From contig NZ_JADPJG010000015.1 in assembly GCF_023073335.1 (NCBI RefSeq), positions 194,020 to 258,019 of the forward strand: 64,000 bases of DNA, written 5' to 3'. The notes under the pieces are model-generated. The model was not told the origin of the DNA, did no database searches, and saw only the letters and a list, made by a program, of their open reading frames with translations. Below, piece by piece: positions 18,453-26,453 of this stretch. The first letter of the stretch is position 1; every line of letters starts with the position of its first letter. The stretch is from Bradyrhizobium sp. 21. Lineage in GTDB: Bacteria; Pseudomonadota; Alphaproteobacteria; Rhizobiales; Xanthobacteraceae. The position numbers were made by a program, and so were the translations under genes.

Positions 18453-19345
18453 CAGCCGCGCTGCCGGGGATCGAGGATGTCACGCAGGGCGTCGCCGAAC
18501 AGGTTGGCGCCAAACACGGCAAGGCTGATGGCGATGCCCGGGAAGATCACCAGCCAGGGCGCGGTGCGGACGTATTCGGCGGCGGATTCCGAGAGCATGC
18601 GGCCCCACGACGGATAAGGCTCGGGAATGCCGAGGCCGAGGAAGGAGAGCGAGGCCTCGGTGAGGATGGTCGAGCCAAGCTGGGCGGTCGCGAGCACGAT
18701 CAGCGGCGCCAGCGTATTTGGCAGCACGTGGCGGACCGCGATGCGCATTTCGCTCATGCCGATCGACTTGGCGGCCTCGATGAAGGGCAGCTCGCGCAGC
18801 GCCAGCGTATTGGCGCGGATGACGCGCGACACCGTCGGGATCAGCGGAATGGCGATTGCGATGATGACGTTTGGCAGCGATGGGCCGAGTGCGGCCGTCA
18901 TGATCAGCGCGAGGACCAGCAGCGGCAGCGCCTGAAGAACGTCGGAGACGCGTTGGAACACGAGATCGACCCAGCCGGAGAGATAGCCGGAGGTAAGGCC
19001 GACGACGACACCGATCGAGCCGCCAAGCGCGGTCGAGCCGATGCCGACCGCGAGCGAGATTCGCGCGCCGTGGATGATGCGGCTGAACACGTCGCGGCCG
19101 AACGAATCCGTGCCCATCCAGTGCGAAAGGCTTGGGCGGCCCAGCGCCCGCGCGGCGTCGATCGTCAGGGGATCATAACGCGCGATGAAGTCGGCGAAGA
19201 TCGCGGTGAACACAAACAGGGTCATGATGACGAGCCCGGCCGCGCCCAGCACATGCCGCTGCGCCAAAAACAGCACGCGCCGCCAGCCGCCGGGCGCGTA
19301 GGCGCCGGCGCGCCTCAGTTCAACCTCATAGTCGATCGCGGCCAA
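18452..19345 (-). CDS. Dipeptide/oligopeptide-type ABC transporter permease (DppC-like)
   Basis: 297 residues of the BPD permease class with an N-terminal membrane segment (about 32-54) followed by five more, and the cytoplasmic coupling motif 'EAAKSIGMSEMRIAVRHVLP'. 'HWMGTDSFGRDVFSRIIHGA' is the typical DppC/OppC signature before the core. The start appears to be TTG at 19345: AGGAGAT lies six bases upstream and no suitable ATG exists before the first membrane segment. It forms the inner-membrane channel with the DppB-like protein encoded 9 bp upstream. Confidence 0.9.
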   Translation of the reverse strand: MAAIDYEVELRRAGAYAPGGWRRVLFLAQRHVLGAAGLVIMTLFVFTAIFADFIARYDPLTIDAARALGRPSLSHWMGTDSFGRDVFSRIIHGARISLAVGIGSTALGGSIGVVVGLTSGYLSGWVDLVFQRVSDVLQALPLLVLALIMTAALGPSLPNVIIAIAIPLIPTVSRVIRANTLALRELPFIEAAKSIGMSEMRIAVRHVLPNTLAPLIVLATAQLGSTILTEASLSFLGLGIPEPYPSWGRMLSESAAEYVRTAPWLVIFPGIAISLAVFGANLFGDALRDILDPRQRG

Positions 19346-19354
19346 ACTGATCTC

Positions 19355-20302
19355 CTAATCCGTAAATCGGATGCGCGGGTCGAACACCGCGTAGAGCATG
19401 TCGACAATGAAATTCGCGCTGACCACCACGATAGCTATCAGCATCACCAGGTTCTGCACGATCGGATAGTCGCGCCAGCGGATCGCCTCGACCAGGAAGC
19501 GGGCGACGCCGGGGATGTTGAACACGGTCTCGGTGACAATGAGGCCGCCGATCAGGAAGGCGGCCTCGATGCCAATCACGGTGATGACGGGCAGAATCGC
19601 ATTCTTCAGCGCATGCTGATAATGCACGGCGGCATCCGAAGCGCCCTTGGCGCGCGCGGTGCGGATATAATCCTGCCGCAGCACCTCCAGCATCGAGGAA
19701 CGCGTGATGCGCGTGGTCAGTGCCGCGCTGCGGAAGCCGACGGCGGCGGCGGGCACGGCATAAGTCGCGAAAGCCTCCAGCCAGGTCGCCGGATGGGGAT
19801 TGAAGATCGGCATCTGGTTGAACATCGCAACCGACGCGGTGAGGATGAGCAGGCCGAGCCAGAACGAGGGCAGCGACAGACCGCTGAGGCTGACGACGCG
19901 CAATGCGTAATCGAGCCTCGTGCCCTGCTTCACAGCGCTGATGACGCCCAAGGGAATGCCGATCGACGCAGAGAACAACAACGCCAGGCCGGCCAGCCGT
20001 GCGGTGATCGGAATGCGTGGCAGGATCTCCTGCAGCGCCGGCTTCTCCGAGACGTAGGAGTAGCCGAAATCCCCACGCAGGAATCCGCTGATCCAGTGCC
20101 AGTACTGCACGATCAACGGCTGGTCGATGCCGAGCTCCTTCTCCAGATTGGCCTTGTCGGCGGGGTCGACATAGCCGGCCGCCGCGAACAGGATGTCGAC
20201 GATATTGCCGGGAACGATGCGCAGCAGGAAGAAGATGACGACCGAGATCCCGAACAGGGTCACGAGCATCAGGAACAGGCGCCGCACCAGATAGGCAAAC
20301 AT
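19355..20302 (-). CDS. Dipeptide/oligopeptide-type ABC transporter permease (DppB-like)
   Basis: 315 residues, ATG start with N-terminal 'MFAYLVRRLFLMLVTLFGIS', the standard beginning of DppB/OppB permeases, followed by 'FLLRIVPGN' and about six membrane segments. The coupling loop is 'DYIRTARAKGASDAAVHYQH'. Partner of the DppC-like permease. It lies 35 bp downstream of its solute-binding protein gene, in the same operon. Confidence 0.92.
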   Translation of the reverse strand: MFAYLVRRLFLMLVTLFGISVVIFFLLRIVPGNIVDILFAAAGYVDPADKANLEKELGIDQPLIVQYWHWISGFLRGDFGYSYVSEKPALQEILPRIPITARLAGLALLFSASIGIPLGVISAVKQGTRLDYALRVVSLSGLSLPSFWLGLLILTASVAMFNQMPIFNPHPATWLEAFATYAVPAAAVGFRSAALTTRITRSSMLEVLRQDYIRTARAKGASDAAVHYQHALKNAILPVITVIGIEAAFLIGGLIVTETVFNIPGVARFLVEAIRWRDYPIVQNLVMLIAIVVVSANFIVDMLYAVFDPRIRFTD

Positions 20303-20337
20303 GCATCGCCTCCCGTCGAACCCGTCAGCCGCCCGCG

Positions 20338-21936
20338 CTACTTGTCCATCCAGACGTCCTCGTAACGATACCCATTATAGGAGCTGTTCGACATCACCGT
20401 CACGCCCTTGACGTAAGGCTGCCAGCAACTGCCGGTCCGCGCGTGGAAGATGATCGGGCGGGCGACGTCCTCCTGCAACTTCTTATCGATGTCCCACACC
20501 AGCTTCTTGCGCTTGTTCACGTCGGCTTCCTGCGACTGCACGTCGAACAGCTTTTCGATCTCCTTGTTGCAGTAATTGGTGTAGTTGCGCTCGGAGCCGC
20601 AGGAGTAATTTTCGTAGAACGACTGGTCGGGGTCGTCGACGGCATTGCCGGTCAGATTGAGCCCGAGCATGTAGTCCTTGCGCGCGATCTTCGGGAACCA
20701 GTTTGCGGTCTCGACCACGTCGAGCTCGCCGTCGATATAGATGCTCTTGAGCTGGTCGATCAGGATCACCGCGGGGTCGCGGTAGACCGGGATGTTGCGG
20801 GTCGAGACCTTGACGGCGAGATGCTTGTCGGGGCCGTAGCCGGCCTTCTGCATCAGCTTCCTGCCTTGCTCGCGGTTGGCGTTGATGTCCGGGCCATAGC
20901 CCGGAATGCTCTCGAGCATCTCTTTCGGCATGCCCCACAGTCCGTTCGGCGGCGGCAGCAGGGTGCCGCCGACGTCGCCCTGGCCCTCGAACATGATCGA
21001 GATGAACGCCTTGCGGTCCAGCGACAGCGCCATGGCGCGGCGGATGTCGATGTTGTCGAACGGCGGGGCGGACGAATTGACGATGATGTTGGTGGCGACA
21101 TTGTTGGGCTCGACCACGCAGACGGCGTTCGGCGCCTGCGATTTCACGTCCTTCAGCAGTGGAATGCTCACTTCGGTCGGGAAGGCCATGTCGAACTTGC
21201 CGGCGACGAAGGCGAGGATGGCGGTCGAGCGGTTCGGGATGATGGTGAATTCGATGCCGTCGAGATAGGGACGGCCCTCGCGCCAATAGTCGGGATTGCG
21301 GACGAGCTTGATCGATTCATTGGCCTTGAACTCGACAAATCTGAACGGCCCGGTGCCGATCGGATGCGTGCGCATGTCGCCGGGCGAGACGTGACAGGGA
21401 TAGACCGGCGTGTAGCCCGAAGCGAGCAGGGCCAGCAGCGAAGGCTGCGGCCGCTTCAAATTGAAGGAGACCTCGAGATCGCCGTTGGTGGAGACGTCGT
21501 TGACCTGTTCGTACCAGGTCTTGCGCGGATTCTGCCGGAACTTCTGCTGCGACTTGCCCATCAGCATGTCGAAAGTGCATTTGACGTCCGCCGACGTGAA
21601 CGGCTTGCCGTCGTGCCATTTCACGCCCCGGCGCAGCTTGAAGGTCAGCGTCTTGTTGTCGTTCACCCACGCCCAGCTCTCGGCGAGCTCGGGGATGATG
21701 GTGTCCATGCTGTTCTGCGCCACGTCCTGCTTGTAGATGACGAGATTGTTGAACACAGGCATGAAGGGAACGTTGAGCGAATAGGTCGCGCCCTCGTGGA
21801 TCGAGGCGTTGCCTGGACTGTCGCGGTGATACATCCGCAGGATTCCGCCCTGCTTCGGCTCGCCGGCGAACGTGATGGTGGAAAACGCCAGAAAAGATAG
21901 CGCCGCCATCGCGGCGAGCGCCCGCACGCTCCGCAT
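20338..21936 (-). CDS. Dipeptide/oligopeptide-type ABC transporter substrate-binding protein (SBP family 5)
   Basis: 532 residues. The ATG at 21936 has an AGGGAGGA site and gives a Sec signal peptide cleaved after about residue 24 (TFA/GEP). Mature start 'PKQGGILRMYHRDSP' and internal 'LAESWAWVNDNKTLTFKLRR', 'WHDGKPFTSADVKCTFD' and 'NPDYWREGRPYLDGIEF' are hallmarks of the DppA/OppA family. No lipobox is seen, so it is a soluble periplasmic protein. Family members also bind opines, nickel, sugars and aromatic compounds. The flanking ligase and alcohol dehydrogenase argue for a non-peptide carboxylic or alcohol ligand. Confidence 0.9.
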   Translation of the reverse strand: MRSVRALAAMAALSFLAFSTITFAGEPKQGGILRMYHRDSPGNASIHEGATYSLNVPFMPVFNNLVIYKQDVAQNSMDTIIPELAESWAWVNDNKTLTFKLRRGVKWHDGKPFTSADVKCTFDMLMGKSQQKFRQNPRKTWYEQVNDVSTNGDLEVSFNLKRPQPSLLALLASGYTPVYPCHVSPGDMRTHPIGTGPFRFVEFKANESIKLVRNPDYWREGRPYLDGIEFTIIPNRSTAILAFVAGKFDMAFPTEVSIPLLKDVKSQAPNAVCVVEPNNVATNIIVNSSAPPFDNIDIRRAMALSLDRKAFISIMFEGQGDVGGTLLPPPNGLWGMPKEMLESIPGYGPDINANREQGRKLMQKAGYGPDKHLAVKVSTRNIPVYRDPAVILIDQLKSIYIDGELDVVETANWFPKIARKDYMLGLNLTGNAVDDPDQSFYENYSCGSERNYTNYCNKEIEKLFDVQSQEADVNKRKKLVWDIDKKLQEDVARPIIFHARTGSCWQPYVKGVTVMSNSSYNGYRYEDVWMDK

Positions 21937-22097
21937 CCTCGTCCTCCCTGGACATCGGCCTTTTGTGGCCTGTTTGTCCCGACGATAGCGACGCAGGGGG
22001 AGCGAGGCAACCGGCAAGGCCGCTCGCTCTCTCGACAATTCGGATGACGGAAGGCCGCAGGGTTTTTCTCTCACAACGTGAGGGAAGCTCCTTGGAC

Positions 22098-22223
22098 GTC
22101 GTCCTGGCGACGGCCAGGACCCATTACCCCAGGGAGACGTTTGGCAAAGACCTCTCGTTGGTACTGATGCCGACTGCAATCGATGGATCACGCGGTATGG
22201 GTCCTGGCCGTCGCCAGGACGAC
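22098..22223. repeat. Long palindromic repeat, family A, copy 2
   Basis: GTCGTCCTGGCGACGGCCAG at the left mirrors CTGGCCGTCGCCAGGACGAC at the right; ACCCATTACCCCAGGGAG lies inside the left arm. It sits inside an operon, between the solute-binding protein start and the acyl-CoA ligase stop. Confidence 0.8.
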
Positions 22224-22231
22224 ATCGGGGC

Positions 22232-23782
22232 TCACACGATCCGCGACGTCTTGTTCCCCCAATACCGATCCCGCAGCAGCCGCTTGTACAGCTTGCCGGT
22301 TGGCAGCCGCGGCAGTTCCTTCTCGAAATCGACCGAACGCGGCACCTTCTGCCGCGACAGCGACGCGCCGCAGAAGGCGATCAGCTCCTCGGCGAGGGCC
22401 GGCCCGGGCACCACGCCGGGCATCGGCTGCACCACCGCCTTCACCTCCTCGCCGAGATCGGGATTGGGCACGCCGAACACCGCGGCGTCGGCAACCTTCG
22501 GATGCGTGATCAGCAAATTCTCGCATTCCTGCGGATAGATGTTCACCCCGCCGGAGATGATCATGAAGGTCGCGCGGTCGGTGAGATAGAGGAAGCGGTC
22601 TTCGTCGACATAGCCGACGTCGCCGACCGTGCTCATGCTGCCGTCGGCCGAGCGGGCCTCTTTCGTCTTCTCCGGGTCGCTGAAATATTCGAACGGCGTG
22701 GCCGTCTTGAACCAGACCTGACCGGGCGTGCCGGTCGGGCATGGCTTCATGTTCTCGTCGAGAATGTGGAGGTCGCCGAGCAGAACCTTGCCGACGGTGC
22801 CGCGATGGCCAAGCCATTCCGCGCTGTCGCAGGCAGTGAAGCCGAGGCCTTCGGTGGCGCCGTAATATTCGTGGATGATCGGGCCCCACCATTTGATGAT
22901 GTCGTCCTTGACCAGCGCCGGGCAGGGCGCGGCGGCGTGGATCGCGATCTCCAGCGAGGACAGGTCGTAGCGCTTTCGCACCTCCTCGGGCAGTTTCAGC
23001 ATGCGCGAGAACATCGTCGGCACCAGCTGGGTGTGCGTGATGCCCCATTGCCCGACGAGCTGGAGATACCGCTCGGGATCGAAAGTCTCCATGATAATCA
23101 CGGTGCCGCCCATGCGGATCGTGAGGTTCACGGCGGCCTGTGGCGCGGAGTGGTAGAGCGGCGCCGGCGAGAGGTAGACCATGCCCTCGCGGTACTGCCA
23201 GAGTTTGGTCAGGAAATCGAACAGCGGCAGATTGTGCTTCGGCGGCTCCTCAGGCAGCGGCCGCAGAATGCCCTTCGGCCGTCCCGTCGTGCCCGACGAA
23301 TAGAGCATGGGGGTGCCGAGCCACTCGTCCGCGATAGGTGTGTTCGGCAAATCTGCGGTCACCTCTGCGAGGCCGACGATGCGCTCACTCTCGCCTGGGC
23401 CGTCGGCGACGATGCACAGCTTGATGTCGGGGCAGGCCCTGATCGCCTCCCGCGCGATGTCGAGTTTGGCAACGGACGTGATCAGGATTTTAGACTGGCT
23501 GTTGACGAGGAGATAGGCGAGCTCGCCCGCGGTGAGGAAGGAGTTGATGCAGGTATAATACAGACCGGACCGCTCGCCCGCGCTGCAGGCTTCGAGGTAG
23601 CGGGAATTGTTCTCCATGAAGATCGCGTAGTGGTCGAGCCGCCTCAAGGTGTGCTTGCGGAACAGGTGCGCCAGTCGGTTGCTGCGCGCATCGAGCTCGC
23701 GATAGCTGACGGCCTCGCCCGTCGCCGCCATGATGAAGGCGGGCTGCAGCGGGCGCAGGCGGGCATGCTGACCTGGATACAT
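22232..23782 (-). CDS. AMP-forming acyl-CoA synthetase
   Basis: 516 residues of the ANL superfamily. Motifs: 'PMLYSSGTTGRPKGILRPLP' (about 158-177), 'HEYYGATEGLGFTACDS', 'GDVGYVDEDRFLYLTDRATF' and the C-terminal lysine region 'RLPTGKLYKRLLRDRYW'. The ATG at 23782 has GGAGG upstream. It lies 18 bp downstream of the iron-type alcohol dehydrogenase and 295 bp upstream of the solute-binding protein gene, so it probably activates the acid derived from the imported substrate. Equal in length to the ligase at 5616-7166 but different in sequence, with the longer 'LPEEPPKHN' insertion after the P-loop. Confidence 0.88.
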   Translation of the reverse strand: MYPGQHARLRPLQPAFIMAATGEAVSYRELDARSNRLAHLFRKHTLRRLDHYAIFMENNSRYLEACSAGERSGLYYTCINSFLTAGELAYLLVNSQSKILITSVAKLDIAREAIRACPDIKLCIVADGPGESERIVGLAEVTADLPNTPIADEWLGTPMLYSSGTTGRPKGILRPLPEEPPKHNLPLFDFLTKLWQYREGMVYLSPAPLYHSAPQAAVNLTIRMGGTVIIMETFDPERYLQLVGQWGITHTQLVPTMFSRMLKLPEEVRKRYDLSSLEIAIHAAAPCPALVKDDIIKWWGPIIHEYYGATEGLGFTACDSAEWLGHRGTVGKVLLGDLHILDENMKPCPTGTPGQVWFKTATPFEYFSDPEKTKEARSADGSMSTVGDVGYVDEDRFLYLTDRATFMIISGGVNIYPQECENLLITHPKVADAAVFGVPNPDLGEEVKAVVQPMPGVVPGPALAEELIAFCGASLSRQKVPRSVDFEKELPRLPTGKLYKRLLRDRYWGNKTSRIV

Positions 23783-23800
23783 CAGTCCTCCGGCTTTGGA

Positions 23801-24955
23801 TCAGGCGGCGAGAAGCAGGATTTCGCGCAACTGCGCAGGGCCGTCGATCTTGCGCGGATTGCGCGGGACCCAGGGCGTGCGCATCGCCTGTTCGGCGATG
23901 GCGTCGAAATGCTCCGGCGCGACGCGGACGTCGGCGAGGCTGCGCGGCATGCCGAGCGAGCGGATGAAGGCATCGAGCACATCGGCCGCTTTGTGGCCGG
24001 GAAAGCCCATCGCGGCCGCGACGATCATCTGGCGCTCGGCATTGTCGCGCGCATTCCAGCGCATCACCGCCGGCAGCATGATGCAGGAGGTGTAGCCGTG
24101 CGGCACGTCGAAGGCCGCGCCCAGCACGTAGCCGATGCCGTGGCTCGCGCCCATCGGCACGCCGGCGGCGAGCGCCCCCATCGACAGCCAGGTGCCGATC
24201 TGCGCATCCATCCGCGCGTCGAGGTCGGCGGGGTCGGCCTTGACCCGCGGCAGCGCGTCGGCAAGCATGGCGAGGCCCTTCACCGATTGGGCGTCGGCGT
24301 AAGGATGCGTCTCGCGCGAGCAGATCGCCTCGACGCAATGATCGATGGCGCGGATGCCGGTGGAGAGGAACAGCCATTCCGGCGTGTGCACGGTGATGGC
24401 GGGATCGAGGATGGTCGCACGCGGCACCGTGAGCGGATGCCGCAGCATCTGCTTCACATGGGTATTGAGGTCCGTGACGCCCGCGATCGCGCTGAACTCG
24501 CCTCCGGCGATCGTGGTCGGCACGCTGATCTGGCGCACGCTCGGCGCCGTCATCTCGGGCGCGACACCCTTGTGCACGCGGATACGCTCGATGCCGTCGA
24601 CATCGTCGATGCCGTTGGCGAGGCAGAGCTGCACCGCCTTGGCGCCATCGGTAATCGAGCCGCCGCCCACGGTGACGATCAGGTCGGCTTCTGCTTCGCG
24701 CGCCGCATTGGTCGCGGCGATCACCGCCTCGCGCGGGGTGTGCGCCGGCATGGCATCGAAGACACCCGCGCAGCGTGCGCCGAGGGCCTGTTCGATCTTC
24801 GCGATTTCGTCGGTCTGCCGCTTCAGTGTGCCGGAGACCATCAGGAAGGCGCGGCGCGTCCCCAGCCGATCCATCTGCGCGACGATGGCCGCGGCCGCAG
24901 GATGGCCGAACACGACCTCCTCGATCGCGCCGTAAACGACACGTCCCTGGTGCAC
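23801..24955 (-). CDS. Iron-type (group III) alcohol dehydrogenase / maleylacetate reductase-like protein
   Basis: 384 residues from a GTG at 24955 with GGGGAGGA upstream; longer in-frame extensions have no coding character. Nucleotide-binding 'DLIVTVGGGSITDGAKAVQL' and metal-site segments 'FLSTGIRAIDHCVEAICS' and 'GASHGIGYVLGAAFDVPHGY' identify the iron-containing alcohol dehydrogenase family. It would use NAD(P)H to interconvert an alcohol and carbonyl, or reduce maleylacetate in aromatic degradation. As first gene of the operon with a CoA ligase and a dipeptide-type importer, a catabolic role is likely. The exact reaction is unresolved. Confidence 0.82.
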   Translation of the reverse strand: MHQGRVVYGAIEEVVFGHPAAAAIVAQMDRLGTRRAFLMVSGTLKRQTDEIAKIEQALGARCAGVFDAMPAHTPREAVIAATNAAREAEADLIVTVGGGSITDGAKAVQLCLANGIDDVDGIERIRVHKGVAPEMTAPSVRQISVPTTIAGGEFSAIAGVTDLNTHVKQMLRHPLTVPRATILDPAITVHTPEWLFLSTGIRAIDHCVEAICSRETHPYADAQSVKGLAMLADALPRVKADPADLDARMDAQIGTWLSMGALAAGVPMGASHGIGYVLGAAFDVPHGYTSCIMLPAVMRWNARDNAERQMIVAAAMGFPGHKAADVLDAFIRSLGMPRSLADVRVAPEHFDAIAEQAMRTPWVPRNPRKIDGPAQLREILLLAA

Positions 24956-25235
24956 GCCTGTCCTCCCCGGACAATTCGTCTTGTTTTGTGGGGATAGTCT
25001 AGCCGAGCCGGCCGTGCCCGTCATGTGTGAAGACGCTGGGGGGTCTCTCTCGTCCCCTTTCCCGCAGGCGGGGAGAGGCGAAGAAGGCCGTGTCAACCCG
25101 CCATCCGGCCAGGGCCTTCCCGCGAGCATTGCGCGCGCTTTGGTCTTGAAGAGTTCATCATTGCCACCCATCTTGTGCCGCCCGCGCGTAGGCGAGTAGC
25201 CTGCGTTTTCCGCGGCTTTTGTGCGAGGACTTGGG

Positions 25236-26453
25236 ATGACTGGACCGGACGGAAGCGAGCCACTTGTCAAAAAGCACGATTTCGTCCAGCCCCGACCTTA
25301 CGCAATTGCGGGTCTCCTCACCGCGGCATTCGCTCTCGCCGGCTGCGGCCAGCCGACGTCGCAGGCAGGTGCCCCGCCGCCCGCGCCGGTGACCGTCGCC
25401 CAGCCGGCCAAGCGCACCGTCACCGATTGGGACGAATTCACCGGCCGCTTCGAGGCGATGGAGGAGGTGCAGGTCCGCCCGCGCGTCGGCGGATTCGTCA
25501 ACTCTGTCGAGTTCCAGGATGGCGCCATCGTGCGTCAGGGCGATCTGCTCTATGTCATCGACCCACGTCCGTTCGAGGCGGTGGCCACGCAGGCGGAGGG
25601 GCAGCTTTCGGATGCGCGTGCCAAGGTGGAGCTTGCAAAGCGGGAGCTTGATCGCGGTTTGAGCCTGGTGCAGACCAGCGCCGTCTCCGAGCAGGTGGTC
25701 GATCAGCGCCGTCAGGCCTTGCAAGCCGCGCACGCTGCCGAAACACAGGCCGAGGGTGCGCTCAAAGTCGCCAAGCTTAATATCGAATTCACGCATGTGA
25801 CGGCGCCGCTGACCGGCCGCGTCGGCCGCCACCTTGTCAGCCCTGGCAATCTCGTGCAGGGCAGCGATACCGGAACGTCGACGCTGCTCACCTCGATCGT
25901 GACGCTCGACCCGATCTATATCTATTTCGACATGGATGAGGCGACCTTCATCAAATACAGCAAGCTGTGGTTCGAAGGGCGCCGCCCGAGTTCGCGCGAT
26001 ACGGCGAACCCGGTGCAGGTGACGCTCGCCGGCGAGACGAAACCATCCCGTGAAGGCAGTATCAATTTCCTCGACAACCGCCTCGATGTCTCCACCGGCA
26101 CGCTGCGCAGCCGCGCCGTGATCAAGAACACCGATCTGTCGATCCTGCCGGGTCAGTTCGGTCGCGTCCGCCTGATCGGCAGCGCGCCCTATGAGGCGCT
26201 GCTGATTCCCGACGTCGCGGTCGCGACCGACCAGTCCCGCAAGATCGTGTTCGTGGTGAAGCCGGACGACACCGTCGAGGCGCGTCCCGTGACGCTGGGG
26301 CCGCTCGATGACGGCCTGCGCGTGATCCGCGAGGGGCTGAAGGCGGAGGACCGCGTCATCGTCAACGGCATCCAGCGCGCCCGTGTCGGCGCCAAAGTCG
26401 CCCCGCAGACTGCGCCGGCGCCGGCCGGTGGCAAGCCTGGTGACAAGTCATGA
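25236..26453 (+). CDS. RND efflux system periplasmic adaptor (membrane fusion protein)
   Basis: 405 residues of the AcrA/MexA family. A hydrophobic stretch ends in the lipobox 'LAGC', so the protein is probably a lipoprotein after an unusually long 25-residue polar N-terminus. Lipoyl/barrel-sandwich halves are seen at 'VQVRPRVGGFVNSVEFQDGA' and 'EFTHVTAPLTGRVGRHLVS', with the helical hairpin between ('RELDRGLSLVQTSAVSEQVV'). ATG 25236 has GAGGA six bases upstream. It links the inner-membrane pump to an outer-membrane channel; no TolC-type gene is nearby. Its last four bases overlap the pump start. Confidence 0.92.
   Translation: MTGPDGSEPLVKKHDFVQPRPYAIAGLLTAAFALAGCGQPTSQAGAPPPAPVTVAQPAKRTVTDWDEFTGRFEAMEEVQVRPRVGGFVNSVEFQDGAIVRQGDLLYVIDPRPFEAVATQAEGQLSDARAKVELAKRELDRGLSLVQTSAVSEQVVDQRRQALQAAHAAETQAEGALKVAKLNIEFTHVTAPLTGRVGRHLVSPGNLVQGSDTGTSTLLTSIVTLDPIYIYFDMDEATFIKYSKLWFEGRRPSSRDTANPVQVTLAGETKPSREGSINFLDNRLDVSTGTLRSRAVIKNTDLSILPGQFGRVRLIGSAPYEALLIPDVAVATDQSRKIVFVVKPDDTVEARPVTLGPLDDGLRVIREGLKAEDRVIVNGIQRARVGAKVAPQTAPAPAGGKPGDKS

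Noticed and set aside
18440..20365. Long plus-strand open frame opposite the permease genes
   Set aside because: The two antisense permeases have complete motifs and overlapping starts and stops; the opposite frame is rich in charged residues without domains.
22502..24997. Long plus-strand open frame opposite the acyl-CoA ligase and alcohol dehydrogenase
   Set aside because: It is antisense to two genes with intact family motifs and has shadow-type composition.
25049..25092. Possible fragment of a family C repeat upstream of the RND adaptor gene
   Set aside because: Only a CCCGCAGGCGGGGAGAG-like part resembles the family; too short to call.
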